The notes: a model not told the origin generated them from the letters alone. A stretch of 64,000 bases of DNA from DASXUG01 sp964620425 (GCA_964620425.1 CAZUGV010000009.1:1-64000), one strand, 5' to 3'. Counted from the first letter of the stretch, positions 26,325 through 35,094 are shown. Made by a program: numbers and translations.

Positions 26325-27989
26325 TCATCGCGTGATTGGTTTGTATCGAATACGTTTAGGTTTAGCGCCTTCTTCACCCAAACGTTTTTTCTTATCGGCT
26401 TCATATTCCTGATAATTGCCGTTGAAGAACGTCCATTGTGACTCGCCTTCTGCCGCTAGGATATGCGTTGCAATACGGTCTAGGAACCAACGATCATGTG
26501 AGATCACCAACACGCAGCCTGCAAACTCTAACAAAGCATCTTCTAGCGCACGTAGGGTTTCTACATCTAAGTCGTTTGAGGGTTCATCCAGCAATAATAC
26601 ATTGCCGCCAGAAATTAAGGTTTTTGCCAAGTGCAAACGCCCGCGTTCACCGCCTGAGAGTTGCCCCACCACTTTTTGTTGGTCGCCGCCTTTAAAGTTA
26701 AAGCGGCCGATATAGGCGCGTGAGGGGGTTTCGTAACGCCCGACGGTTAAGATGTCTGAGCCGCCTGAAATCTCGTCAAACACCGTTTTGGTGTCACTTA
26801 AATTGTCACGACTTTGGTCGACATACGCCAATTTGACGGTTTGACCGATGTTCACTTCGCCAGAATCGGGTTGCTCTTTACCCGTAATCATTTTAAATAT
26901 GGTGGATTTACCCGCACCGTTAGGGCCAATCACACCCACAATCGCACCTGCGGGTACGGTGAAGCTTAAATTGTCGATGAGTAAGCGATCCCCAAAAGCC
27001 TTCGTTACGTTGTTAAACTCAATAACTTGGTCGCCTAAACGCTCGCCCACGGGGATGAAAATCTCCTGCGTTTCGTTACGTTTTTGGTATTCAGCGCTTG
27101 CTAGTTCTTCATAGCGTGCAATACGTGCCTTGCTCTTGGCTTGGCGTGCTTTCGGATTTTGGCGCACCCACTCAAGCTCGGTATTCAAGGCTTTACGGCG
27201 TGCAGATTCTTGCGACTCCTCTTGTTTCAAGCGTTCTTGTTTTTGGTCTAACCAGCTTGAGTAATTGCCTTTCCAAGGAATACCATGCCCGCGGTCTAGC
27301 TCTAAAATCCACTCAGCGGCATTATCTAAAAAGTAACGGTCATGCGTCACCGCCACTACTGTTCCAGGGAAGCGCACTAAAAACTGCTCCAGCCACTCTA
27401 CAGATTCCGCATCCAAGTGGTTGGTTGGCTCGTCTAGCAACAACATGTCGGGCTTGGAAAGCAATAGCTTACACAAGGCGACACGACGTTTTTCGCCACC
27501 TGATAACGGGCCGATTTTTGCATCCCACGCAGGTAAGCGTAATGCATCTGCGGCGATTTCTAATTGATGCTCAACATCGGAGCCACTGGCAGCAATGATG
27601 TTTTCATATTTGGCTTGTTCATCTGCCAATTTATCAAAATCAGCATCTGGGTCGGCATACGCGGCGTAAATCTCTTCTAATTTCTGCTTGGCTTCCATCA
27701 CCGCGCCCATGCCACTTTCAACCTCTTCTCGCACGGTTTTTTCAGGGTCTAGTTGTGGCTCCTGGGGTAAATACCCGATAGAAATATTGGGCAGATGCTG
27801 AACATCGCCCTCAATTTCTTTGTCCACACCCGCCATGATGCGTAACACGGTGGATTTACCTGAGCCGTTTAAGCCAAGCAAACCAATTTTTGCGCCGGGG
27901 AAGAAAGACAGTGAAATGTCTTTAATAATTTGACGTTTAGGGGGGACGATTTTGCTCACGCGGAGCATCGACATTACATATTGAGCCAT
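26325..27989 (-). CDS. ettA: Energy-dependent translational throttle protein EttA (ABC-F)
   Basis: ABC-F ATPase that binds the ribosomal E site and gates the first elongation step according to ATP/ADP. Seen: MAQYVMSMLRVSKIVPPKRQ start, Walker A GLNGSGKST and GPNGAGKST, two signature motifs LSGGEKRRVALC and LSGGERGRLHLAK, Walker B LLLDEPTNHLD and LLLDEPSNDLD, and the long charged inter-domain linker. 554 residues from ATG 27989, matching E. coli EttA; the four residues before it in the open frame are not family-like. The second Walker B has Ser where Thr is common. Single gene, converging on the cyclase. Confidence 0.96.
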   Translation of the reverse strand: MAQYVMSMLRVSKIVPPKRQIIKDISLSFFPGAKIGLLGLNGSGKSTVLRIMAGVDKEIEGDVQHLPNISIGYLPQEPQLDPEKTVREEVESGMGAVMEAKQKLEEIYAAYADPDADFDKLADEQAKYENIIAASGSDVEHQLEIAADALRLPAWDAKIGPLSGGEKRRVALCKLLLSKPDMLLLDEPTNHLDAESVEWLEQFLVRFPGTVVAVTHDRYFLDNAAEWILELDRGHGIPWKGNYSSWLDQKQERLKQEESQESARRKALNTELEWVRQNPKARQAKSKARIARYEELASAEYQKRNETQEIFIPVGERLGDQVIEFNNVTKAFGDRLLIDNLSFTVPAGAIVGVIGPNGAGKSTIFKMITGKEQPDSGEVNIGQTVKLAYVDQSRDNLSDTKTVFDEISGGSDILTVGRYETPSRAYIGRFNFKGGDQQKVVGQLSGGERGRLHLAKTLISGGNVLLLDEPSNDLDVETLRALEDALLEFAGCVLVISHDRWFLDRIATHILAAEGESQWTFFNGNYQEYEADKKKRLGEEGAKPKRIRYKPITR

Positions 27990-28143
27990 TTTTATTTTCA
28001 AGCAATCACAAAAACGTTAGCTTACTGTATTGCGCTCAACTTGTGTATCTCTCAATTTGCTTATCATGCCATACACACAAGTTTTCGCTTGCCTGATCAC
28101 AAACTGGTACTATCCACACCTATTAAATAAAGGCTTAAATGAT

Positions 28144-28677
28144 ATGGCATTAAAATCTACCATCTACAAAGCTGAACTGAATGTGGCGGATATGGATCGC
28201 CACTATTATCAGCAGCATAGCTTAACACTTGCCCGCCACCCATCGGAAACCGAAGAGCGCTTAATGGTACGCTTGATTGCTTTTACCTTGTTTGCGTCTG
28301 AAACGCTCGCTTTTGGCAAAGGCTTGAGTGACGATGAAGAACCCGATTTATGGCAAAAAGACCTGACGGGCGCAATAGAGTTATGGATTGAAGTAGGCTT
28401 GCCAGATGAACGCATTCTTCGCAAAGCCTGTGGTCGTGCAAGCCAAGTAGCAGTAATCATCTATGGTGGTAGAGCCGCTGATCTGTGGTGGGCTCAAAAC
28501 AGCAAAGCATTATTAAAATTGAATAACTTAAGGGTAATCAACCTGCCAGAGACTGATAGCCTAACCAATGCTTGTTCTCGCAATATGAACATCAGCTGCA
28601 CCCTACAAGATGCACAGATTTTAGTGAGTGATGGCCAAGGTAGCTTTGATATAAACCCCGTCACGCTTGGCGGCTAA
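28144..28677 (+). CDS. yaeQ: YaeQ family protein
   Basis: A 177-residue cytosolic protein. Seen: MALKSTIYKAELNVADMDRHYY at the start and ETEERLMVRLIAFTLFA, GLSDDEEPDLW and ELWIEVGLPDERILRKACGRA, the YaeQ signatures with a PD-(D/E)XK nuclease-like core. The biological role is not established; overproduction of E. coli YaeQ was linked to haemolysin transcription in an rfaH mutant. ATG 28144 is chosen because the 38 codons upstream in the open frame are unlike the family. It precedes ycaO by 107 bases. Confidence 0.92.
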   Translation: MALKSTIYKAELNVADMDRHYYQQHSLTLARHPSETEERLMVRLIAFTLFASETLAFGKGLSDDEEPDLWQKDLTGAIELWIEVGLPDERILRKACGRASQVAVIIYGGRAADLWWAQNSKALLKLNNLRVINLPETDSLTNACSRNMNISCTLQDAQILVSDGQGSFDINPVTLGG

Positions 28678-28784
28678 TACACTGATGGCTTCAATATACC
28701 GCATTTGATTGTTAAAGCTGCGCTATAAGTCTGTAATATGCTGACTAACTTTATTTTTGACACAACATTTAGGCGACTATCCAC

Positions 28785-30545
28785 ATGTCCACTACCGAAA
28801 ATTTAACACCTACTGAAACGTTTATCCCAAGCAAAGATGCCTCGCTTGAATCTTCCATCAGCACTTTGCAAAGCAAATTATTAGCGCTTGGTTTCCATGT
28901 GGAAGAGCGTTCTTGGCTCAATGAAATTGAAAATATCTGGTCGGTGCATGTGAGTGATCGCGATTGTCCACGCCTATTTAGCAATGGCAAAGGTGCATCG
29001 CAATTGGCGGCGCGTGCCAGCGCTTTGGGCGAATACTTTGAGCGACTCAGCACCAATTATTTTTGGACGCATTTTTATCTAGGCGAAACCATCGCCAACC
29101 AACCCTTTGTGCATTACCCAAGCGAGCAATGGTTTCCGCTAACAGGCGACAAGTGGCCTAAAGGCCTACTCACGCCAGAGCTACAAAAGTTCTATAACCC
29201 AGAAGGTGGCGCGATTGCCAGCCAGTTAATCGACCTCAATTCTGGCAACGCAGAGCGCGGTATTTGCACCATTCCCTACACTCGCTTGCGTGATGAAAAA
29301 ATCGCATTATTCCCCGTCAATCTGATCGGCAATCTTTATGTGAGCAACGGCATGTCTGCGGGCAATACCATGATGGAAGCACGCACCCAAGCATTAGCCG
29401 AAATTTTCGAGCGTGACATTAAATACAAAATTATTCGTGAAGGCATTTGCCTGCCTGATGTGCCAGAAGCAATCATCAATCGCTACCCACGTATTGCGGC
29501 GGGTATTGCTGGTCTGCGCAAAGCTGGTTACGGCATATTGGTAAAAGATGCCTCTTTAGGCGGCAAATATCCCGTGATGAACGTGACCTTATTGCATCCA
29601 GATGACCAAGGCTGCTTTGCCAGTTTTGGTGCGCATCCACGCTTTGAAGTGGCGCTAGAGCGAGCGCTCACAGAGCTGCTGCAAGGTCGCGCCATTGACG
29701 GTCTCACCAACTTTGCCGCCCCAGGTTTTGATATGGAAGAAATTGCCGATTCACAAAACTTAGAAATCCACTTTGTAGATTCCAGCGGCGTGATTAGCTG
29801 GAATTTTCTGCGTAACACCCCAGATTTTGAGTTTGTCGATTGGAACTTCGGCACAACCACTGAGGAAGATTACCACTGGTGCGTCAACACCATCCACGCC
29901 AGTGGTCACGATATTTATGTGGCGGATTTCACCCATTTAGGCGTTTACGCCTGCCGTATTTTTGTGCCGGGCATGTCTGAAATCTACCCAGTAGAAGAGC
30001 TACAGTGGGAAAACAACAGCGTAGGCAACCAAGTGCGCCCTGCCATGTTGCGTTTGCAAGACTTAACAGAAGAAGAAAGTGCCGAGCTTTTAGATACATT
30101 TTTATCGCTAGAGCTCGCAGATGAGTTGCCAGTGACAACGCTAATCGGCCTATGTGCGGATGCCAACACCGTTTGGGCAGATTTGCGTGTAGGCGAAATA
30201 AAAACGCTACTAGGGTTAGCTATTGGTGACCAAGACGCGATTTTAGACGGCTGTGTGTGGATAGAGCAGTTTGGCGAACTGCCAGAAGCCCGCGCCCGCG
30301 TGTATCGCTGCGTAGAAAAAATCATCAAAATGCTGGATACCTATGAGCTGGATGATATTGCCCCCTACGAAGTCAACTTATCACTGCTATACGGTGCAGA
30401 AACCTTAAAGCAAGCGCAACAGCTGGTGAATGGCGAAGTGCAGTTTTTCGGCTTGGATAATTTGGGCGCAGATATGCAAGGCAGCCAAATGCATCAACAA
30501 TTATTAGCGGCGTATCGCAAGGTGGGGGCGTTTAAAGTGAATTAA
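28785..30545 (+). CDS. ycaO: YcaO protein (ATP-dependent cyclodehydratase-family, RimO partner)
   Basis: A 586-residue protein, the same length as E. coli YcaO and alike from end to end: FIPSKDASLESSIS, NGKGASQLAARASALGEYFERLSTNYF, GNLYVSNGMSAGNT, SFGAHPRFEVALERALTELLQGR, SSGVISW and YACRIFVPGMSEIYPVEEL. YcaO-fold proteins activate amide backbones with ATP; E. coli YcaO is linked to RimO-dependent methylthiolation of ribosomal protein S12. The C-terminal 150 residues form a helical TPR-like tail. There is no peptide precursor gene nearby of the RiPP type, supporting the housekeeping role. Confidence 0.94.
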   Translation: MSTTENLTPTETFIPSKDASLESSISTLQSKLLALGFHVEERSWLNEIENIWSVHVSDRDCPRLFSNGKGASQLAARASALGEYFERLSTNYFWTHFYLGETIANQPFVHYPSEQWFPLTGDKWPKGLLTPELQKFYNPEGGAIASQLIDLNSGNAERGICTIPYTRLRDEKIALFPVNLIGNLYVSNGMSAGNTMMEARTQALAEIFERDIKYKIIREGICLPDVPEAIINRYPRIAAGIAGLRKAGYGILVKDASLGGKYPVMNVTLLHPDDQGCFASFGAHPRFEVALERALTELLQGRAIDGLTNFAAPGFDMEEIADSQNLEIHFVDSSGVISWNFLRNTPDFEFVDWNFGTTTEEDYHWCVNTIHASGHDIYVADFTHLGVYACRIFVPGMSEIYPVEELQWENNSVGNQVRPAMLRLQDLTEEESAELLDTFLSLELADELPVTTLIGLCADANTVWADLRVGEIKTLLGLAIGDQDAILDGCVWIEQFGELPEARARVYRCVEKIIKMLDTYELDDIAPYEVNLSLLYGAETLKQAQQLVNGEVQFFGLDNLGADMQGSQMHQQLLAAYRKVGAFKVN

Positions 30546-30580
30546 ATGAGTGAGTTAAAAGGGTGAAATAAAACTTTCTC

Positions 30581-30609
30581 TTGACCTCAAGTTTTGGTTT
30601 GCGTAAAGT
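30581..30609 (+). promoter_or_regulatory. Sigma70-type promoter of the leader peptide-exporter unit
   Basis: TTGACC (30581-30586) and TAAAGT (30604-30609) are 17 bases apart, giving five and four matches to consensus. Start of transcription would be near 30616, only about 4 bases before the leader ATG, which implies a nearly leaderless message for the small ORF. Confidence 0.65.
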
Positions 30610-30619
30610 TCGCACCCTT

Positions 30620-30706
30620 ATGAAAAACTTTACTTCCACATTAGCGATTATTGCCAAGGCGGTCTGGCTGCGAGCCAACTACTGCTGCGGTTGCTTTTGT
30701 GCGTAA
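30620..30706 (+). CDS. Cysteine-rich leader peptide (putative uORF)
   Basis: A 28-codon ORF beginning MKNFTSTLAIIAKAV and ending CCGCFCA, so four of the last seven residues are Cys, a rare amino acid otherwise. It lies in the leader of an EamA-family exporter gene, 4 bases after a predicted transcription start. The Cys codons (30683-30700) overlap a segment that can pair with a downstream stretch, as in amino-acid attenuators. No ribosome binding site precedes the ATG, so translation would have to be leaderless; this is the main doubt. The peptide itself probably has no other function. Confidence 0.6.
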   Translation: MKNFTSTLAIIAKAVWLRANYCCGCFCA

Positions 30707-30793
30707 TAAGTCTTCATAACATTGCAACCGCGGGCTCTCCGCGGTTGATCTAAAGTTGTTCCCCACCTCGTTGAGCCCCACATTTAAGGGCTT
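30684..30793 (+). promoter_or_regulatory. Alternative-hairpin leader controlling the EamA-type exporter (putative cysteine switch)
   Basis: Segments: A 30685-30694 (inside the Cys codons), B 30724-30733, C 30739-30747, X 30732-30737, Y 30773-30778, Z 30788-30793 (over the AAGGG ribosome site). Pairings seen: B with C as the perfect stem CAACCGCGG/CCGCGGTTG; A with B, including GCGGTTGC/GCAACCGC; X with Y (GGGCTC/GAGCCC); Y with Z (AGCCC/GGGCT). A:B excludes B:C, and X:Y excludes Y:Z. A:B leaves X free to hold Y and expose the ribosome site, while B:C leaves Y to cover it. No T-run follows C, so translational rather than transcriptional control is inferred. Confidence 0.55.
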
Positions 30794-30797
30794 TAAC

Positions 30798-31724
30798 ATG
30801 CAAACTCAAAAACAACATATTTTCTTTGGTTCCATCATGGTGCTGGTATCGGCTATCGCATTTTCGTCTAAAGCGATTATTGTGAAGCTGGCGTACGTCT
30901 ATGCGGTTGACGCGGCCACGCTGATTGCCTTACGTATGTTTTTTTCGATTCCGTTTTTTGTCAGTCTGGCGATTTGGGCGCACTCAAAACATACGCAAGA
31001 TGCCTTAAGCCGAACAGAGCTAGTAGGCATTGTTTTGCTCGCAGTGATTGGCGGTTATGGCTCGATGTGGTTGAATTTTGCGGGTTTGCAGTATGTCACC
31101 GCAGGTTTAGAGCGTGTGATTTTGTTTCTCTACCCCACCATGGTGGTACTGATGAGTGCTGCAGTCTTTAAACGCGCGATTAGCCGTCGTGAAATATTTG
31201 CTCTGGTTGCGAGCTATGCTGGCGTGATTTTAGTGGTTTGGCATGACGTTAGCTTACCACACGATGCCAGTGCAAAAACCCTGTTAGGCGCATTGTTGGT
31301 ATTGGCTAGCGCGATTGCCTATGCCGCTTACTTGGTGTGCAGCGGACGCATTATTCCGCGCCTCGGTGCTTCATTGTTTACGGCTTACACCATGCTCATT
31401 GCCACCGTCGCCAGCGCTGCGCACTTTGCAATCAGTGAAGATATTCACGTGGCGATGCATTTGCCCGCGCAAGTGTACTGGTTGTGCTTACTCATGGCGG
31501 TAGTGGCGACTGTATTGCCATCCATCTTGATGAATATTGGCATTCAGCATTTAGGCAGCAGCAAGGCCGCATTGATGAGTTCAGTTGGGCCAGTTGCGAC
31601 TATCTTTCTCGCCTATTTACTTTTGGGCGAAACAGTGACGCTGGTGCAGTTGTTTGGCACGGCCTTAGTGTTGCTGGGGGTGTTGGCGATTAGCTTGGGT
31701 AAACGGTTAGAGCATAAAGGTTAA
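30798..31724 (+). CDS. EamA-family DMT transporter (possible cysteine/metabolite exporter)
   Basis: Inner-membrane protein of 308 residues with about ten membrane segments in two EamA repeats (about 6-140 and 152-300), e.g. IMVLVSAIAFSSKAIIVKLAY and SILMNIGIQHLGSSKAALMSSVGPVATIFLAYLLLGE. The superfamily includes E. coli EamA (YdeD), which exports O-acetylserine and cysteine; specificity cannot be read from sequence alone, but the cysteine-rich leader ORF points that way. I start at ATG 30798 with AAGGG 7 bases upstream; 14 extra codons in the open frame overlap the leader structure. Ends convergently at a GC-rich hairpin. Confidence 0.88.
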   Translation: MQTQKQHIFFGSIMVLVSAIAFSSKAIIVKLAYVYAVDAATLIALRMFFSIPFFVSLAIWAHSKHTQDALSRTELVGIVLLAVIGGYGSMWLNFAGLQYVTAGLERVILFLYPTMVVLMSAAVFKRAISRREIFALVASYAGVILVVWHDVSLPHDASAKTLLGALLVLASAIAYAAYLVCSGRIIPRLGASLFTAYTMLIATVASAAHFAISEDIHVAMHLPAQVYWLCLLMAVVATVLPSILMNIGIQHLGSSKAALMSSVGPVATIFLAYLLLGETVTLVQLFGTALVLLGVLAISLGKRLEHKG

Positions 31725-31735
31725 GGTTTGGTTAA

Positions 31736-31757
31736 GGGGCGCACTTTAACGCGCCCC
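31736..31757. terminator. GC-rich hairpin between converging exporter and VOC genes
   Basis: Perfect stem GGGGCGC (31736-31742)/GCGCCCC (31751-31757), eight-base loop, 11 bases after the exporter stop. It lacks a T-run immediately after, so the terminator call is moderate. Confidence 0.5.
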
Positions 31758-31789
31758 ATTAAATACTAGATAAATTGCTGTTTTTTAGG

Positions 31790-32155
31790 CTAAACATTTT
31801 GCCCAATACGCCAAATAACACCCGATGGGTCAGCAATACAAAAATCACGCATTTTCCAAGGTTGTAGCTCAATCGGCCAGATTTTAACCCCGTATTTTGA
31901 GACCACCTCACTTTGATTGATTTTATCCCACCATGCATCCACATCACTAACCAGCATATGCATCATGAAATTTTCCGCGAGACCTTCAACGCAAAAATCT
32001 TGAAGCAAAAAACTGACGTGTTCAAAATAAAAGTAAGCAACGTAGCTGCCCTGCGAAGCCATGGTAAAGCCTATGTCTTGGTAAAACCGCTTAGACAATT
32101 CAAAATCTTTGGCTGGAACAAAAGCTTTAATTTCTGTGACATGTAAATTTGACAT
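31790..32155 (-). CDS. VOC (glyoxalase/bleomycin-resistance fold) protein
   Basis: A 121-residue cytosolic protein with two beta-alpha-beta-beta-beta units: VTEIKAFVPAKDFELSKRFYQDIGFT and FMMHMLVSDVDAWWDKI...FCIADPSGVIWRIGQ. The family covers glyoxalases, dioxygenases and drug-binding proteins; the metal ligand pattern (Glu/His) is incomplete here, so enzyme activity is uncertain. It follows ampD after 10 bases and may be co-transcribed with it. Confidence 0.8.
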   Translation of the reverse strand: MSNLHVTEIKAFVPAKDFELSKRFYQDIGFTMASQGSYVAYFYFEHVSFLLQDFCVEGLAENFMMHMLVSDVDAWWDKINQSEVVSKYGVKIWPIELQPWKMRDFCIADPSGVIWRIGQNV

Positions 32156-32165
32156 GCTTTACTCC

Positions 32166-32708
32166 CTAACTTTCGCTAAGCAACAAAGACCAATCAAAAA
32201 ATGGCCCTGGGTCTGTCTTTCGGCCAGGCGCAATGTCTGAATGACCTGTCACTGCTTCAATTTTATACTGTGCTTTTAAACTTACAACAAGTTGATTCAG
32301 CTTTTGATATTGCGCAACTTCAAACGCTTCAAAATCGCTGCCTTCTAGCTCGATGCCGATTGAAAAATCATTACAGCGTTCACGCCCCTGCCATTGTGAT
32401 ACGCCTGCGTGCCATGCACGATCTAGGCATGAGACAAATTGAATCAGCGCGCCATCACGGCGAATCAAAAAGTGTGAGGATACTTTGAGGTGGCTGATTT
32501 CCGCATAATAGGGGTGTTCATCGGAGTTTAGCTGATTGGTAAATAGCTCGATAATGCCGTTGCCGCCGTATTGTTGCGGCGGTAGGCTAATGTTGTGTAT
32601 CACAATCAGCGTGGCTTCAGCACCTTCAGGCCTCGCGTCAAAATTAGGTGAGGCAATTTGTGTGGCTTGGGCGCAAAACCCAGCTTGGTCTATGGTGAAA
32701 GGTTTCAT
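32166..32708 (-). CDS. ampD: 1,6-anhydro-N-acetylmuramyl-L-alanine amidase
   Basis: Cytosolic zinc amidase that removes the peptide from anhydro-muropeptides in wall recycling and thereby limits AmpR-type induction. Seen: VIHNISLPPQQYGG (zinc His), the HPYYAEISHLKVSSHFLIRRDG stretch, RAWHAGVSQWQGRERCNDFSIGIELEG, and GHSDIAPGRKTDPGPFFDW with the second His and the Asp ligand. I start at 32708 (MKPFTIDQAGF, 180 residues), which matches the family; the 17 codons before it do not. AnmK at 19.5 kb acts in the same pathway. Confidence 0.95.
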   Translation of the reverse strand: MKPFTIDQAGFCAQATQIASPNFDARPEGAEATLIVIHNISLPPQQYGGNGIIELFTNQLNSDEHPYYAEISHLKVSSHFLIRRDGALIQFVSCLDRAWHAGVSQWQGRERCNDFSIGIELEGSDFEAFEVAQYQKLNQLVVSLKAQYKIEAVTGHSDIAPGRKTDPGPFFDWSLLLSES

Positions 32709-32781
32709 GGGTGATTTATCTGTGCGTGATGTGGGCTTATCCGATAAAATTAGCAACATTACAACTCGCTAGGGATATTAC

Positions 32782-33786
32782 ATGGTTTTTCTTCAATTAT
32801 TTCTGATGTTGGTGGTTATTCTAATCGCAGCTGAAGTGTTTACCAATGCGCTTGAGCATTTAGGTGAAAAACTGGGGATTTCCGAAGGAGTGACAGGCTC
32901 TCTATTTGCCGCTGTCGGTACGGCATTGCCTGAGACTTCTGTGCCGTTGCTTGCGTTGCTGGCAGGTACACAAGATACACATGTGAATGAAGAAATTGGC
33001 GTGGGGGCGATTTTAGGTGCGCCGCTAATGTTGGCAACGCTTTCTATCTCGCTTATGGCGCTTTCTGTACTAAAAGCACGTGGTGCGCATGGTTCGTTGC
33101 GCCCTGAACGCACGGGTTTAATTCGCGATTTAAACTTTTTTATTATTGCTTTTGCATTCGCAACGCTGGCATTGTTTGTGCCGCACACGCAGTCAGTGGT
33201 GCGTTATGGCATTGGCTTTGTGATGGTGTTTACCTATTTTATTTATATTTTAATGACGATACGCGCTTCAAAAGGATTGGTTGCGGATGGGCATGCTACC
33301 GAGGCAGAAGATGATATGTTCTTATGCCGCATCGGCTTGCCGCAAAATATGTTTGTGGTGATGTTGCAGTTATTGCTTGGCTTGGGCCTGTTGCTTGCGG
33401 GTGCAAAAGGCTTTATCGGTGGCGTGCAAGAGGCGGCGCAAATCATCGGCATTTCTGCTTTGTTGCTTTCTTTATTGATTATCCCGATTGCTACAGAGTT
33501 GCCTGAAAAAGTGAACAGCATTTTGTGGATACGTAAGGGCAAAGATACTTTAGCTTTCGGTAATATTACGGGCGCGATGGTGTTTCAAGGCACACTGCTA
33601 CCCGCCATCGGCATCATGTTAACGCCTTGGGAACCTAGAGTGGAGGTCTTGACTGGCGTGTTAATTACTTTATTAGCTGCGATTTGGATACGTGCAACCG
33701 TTGCGCGAGGGGGCTTAAAGGTTTGGCACTTCTGGATTAACGGCGGCCTGTATTTTATTTATTTAGCAACCGTATTGTTCGCTTAA
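32782..33786 (+). CDS. Sodium/calcium exchanger family (CaCA) membrane protein
   Basis: Inner-membrane cation antiporter of 334 residues with about ten hydrophobic segments. Seen: two inverted alpha-repeats characteristic of the Ca2+:cation antiporter family, GSLFAAVGTALPETSVPLLALLAGT (about 39-65) and LSLLIIPIATELPEKVNSILWIRKG (about 230-255), each carrying the Glu thought to bind the ion. Which ions it moves is not evident. It is divergent from ampD, whose start is 74 bases away. Confidence 0.85.
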   Translation: MVFLQLFLMLVVILIAAEVFTNALEHLGEKLGISEGVTGSLFAAVGTALPETSVPLLALLAGTQDTHVNEEIGVGAILGAPLMLATLSISLMALSVLKARGAHGSLRPERTGLIRDLNFFIIAFAFATLALFVPHTQSVVRYGIGFVMVFTYFIYILMTIRASKGLVADGHATEAEDDMFLCRIGLPQNMFVVMLQLLLGLGLLLAGAKGFIGGVQEAAQIIGISALLLSLLIIPIATELPEKVNSILWIRKGKDTLAFGNITGAMVFQGTLLPAIGIMLTPWEPRVEVLTGVLITLLAAIWIRATVARGGLKVWHFWINGGLYFIYLATVLFA

Positions 33787-33855
33787 CCACTATAAATAAA
33801 AAATATTCGCGTTAGTTTGGTAAAATGACTTTACAAATTAACTGAATACACCATT

Positions 33856-35058
33856 TTGACCACTATTAAAATCATCAAGAAATCAAGCATCTCTGCGGAC
33901 GAAGGCAAAAAACCTGTGCGCAGAGTTGCCCCTACGCTACGTGACAGATCGAAGCCTCCACCAAAACCCGTTCAAAAAGCGAATGAATTTGTCACGAAGC
34001 AAACAATAAATGACAACGCAGACGCGCGCGCTGGTGAACAAATCACCTCAAAAAACCCTAAACCAAACGCGAATCGCCAGCGTAATCATCGCTGGGATGG
34101 CACGCCTAGAGAGATTGACAGCCGTCCGTCACAAAGTAAAGTAGAGAATCCAAATACGCCTAGCAAACCAACAATAACTAAGGCAGGTCAAGACACTCGA
34201 GTATCTCCCAAGTTTAATCAAGAAGAACCGCATTACCGCCAAGCACCGCGCAGAGGCGGCAAAGTGCGGGATGGCTTTGATGCCAACGCGCCCGCGCCTA
34301 AACCAAGCAACAAAACTGCATCGAATAACGATTTACCACGTTTATCCAAGTTGATGGCGGAGCGCGGTTTATGTTCGCGTCGAGAAGCTGATGATTGGAT
34401 AGAACAAGGCTGGGTGATGGTCGACGGTGAAATTATCGATACCCTTGGCACGCGTGTTTCACCAGATGCTGAAATTATTATCAGTGATTATGCACGTGAA
34501 GAGCAGGCCGAAAATGTCACCATTATTCTTAACAAGCCAATTGGCTATGTGAGCGGGCAAGCAGAGGATGATTACGAGCCTGCGGTTGTGCTAATTCAAC
34601 CTGAAAATCAATGGAGTGAAGATAAATCAGGCATCAAGTTTTCACGTAAGCATTTAAAAAACATAGCTCCGTCTGGCCGCTTAGATATTGATTCAACTGG
34701 AATGTTAGTGCTTACTCAAGATGGCCGTATTGCGCGCCATTTGATAGGCGAAGATTCTACAGTAGAGAAAGAGTATCTGGTTCGGGTTGAAGGCGAACTG
34801 AGCGACTCTGGTTTAAAAAAACTGAATCATGGTTTATCGCTTGATGGTGTTTTACTTAAACCCGCAAAGGTTTCATGGCAAAATGAAGACCAGTTACGCT
34901 TTGTTTTGCGTGAGGGACGTAAACGTCAAATTCGGCGGATGTGTGAGTTAGTGGGTTTGCATGTCGTTGGCTTAAAGCGAATCAGAATTGGCAGTGTAAC
35001 ATTAGGTCAATTGCCGATGGGACAATGGCGGTATTTACGAGAGAATGAGCGATTTTAA
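33856..35058 (+). CDS. 23S rRNA pseudouridine synthase (RsuA/RluB/RluF family) with long basic N-terminus
   Basis: Converts uridine to pseudouridine in rRNA. Seen: a disordered Lys/Pro/Arg/Asn-rich N-terminal extension (about 1-160), an S4 RNA-binding domain (about 162-220, LSKLMAERGLCSRREADDWI), then the catalytic domain with LNKPIGYVSG, the active-site Asp in SGRLDIDSTGMLVLT, KEYLVRVEG and EGRKRQIRRMCELVG. The RluF-like motif order suggests that subgroup, but I leave the symbol open. The start is TTG at 33856 with no good ribosome site; no better in-frame start precedes the S4 domain. Confidence 0.87.
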   Translation: MTTIKIIKKSSISADEGKKPVRRVAPTLRDRSKPPPKPVQKANEFVTKQTINDNADARAGEQITSKNPKPNANRQRNHRWDGTPREIDSRPSQSKVENPNTPSKPTITKAGQDTRVSPKFNQEEPHYRQAPRRGGKVRDGFDANAPAPKPSNKTASNNDLPRLSKLMAERGLCSRREADDWIEQGWVMVDGEIIDTLGTRVSPDAEIIISDYAREEQAENVTIILNKPIGYVSGQAEDDYEPAVVLIQPENQWSEDKSGIKFSRKHLKNIAPSGRLDIDSTGMLVLTQDGRIARHLIGEDSTVEKEYLVRVEGELSDSGLKKLNHGLSLDGVLLKPAKVSWQNEDQLRFVLREGRKRQIRRMCELVGLHVVGLKRIRIGSVTLGQLPMGQWRYLRENERF

Positions 35059-35094
35059 CCAAACCTTTCAACTTAAAAAACAAAGGAGATTTAA

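Noticed and set aside
27098..27598. 166-codon plus-strand ORF opposite ettA
   Set aside because: Antisense to conserved ABC-F motifs; composition reflects the complementary strand.
28785..30545. RiPP (thiazole/oxazole peptide) biosynthesis locus around ycaO
   Set aside because: The protein matches stand-alone E. coli YcaO along its whole length, and there is no E1-like partner, dehydrogenase or precursor peptide; the Cys-rich leader ORF at 30620 is better explained as a regulatory uORF for the exporter, though its Cys-rich end briefly suggested a precursor.
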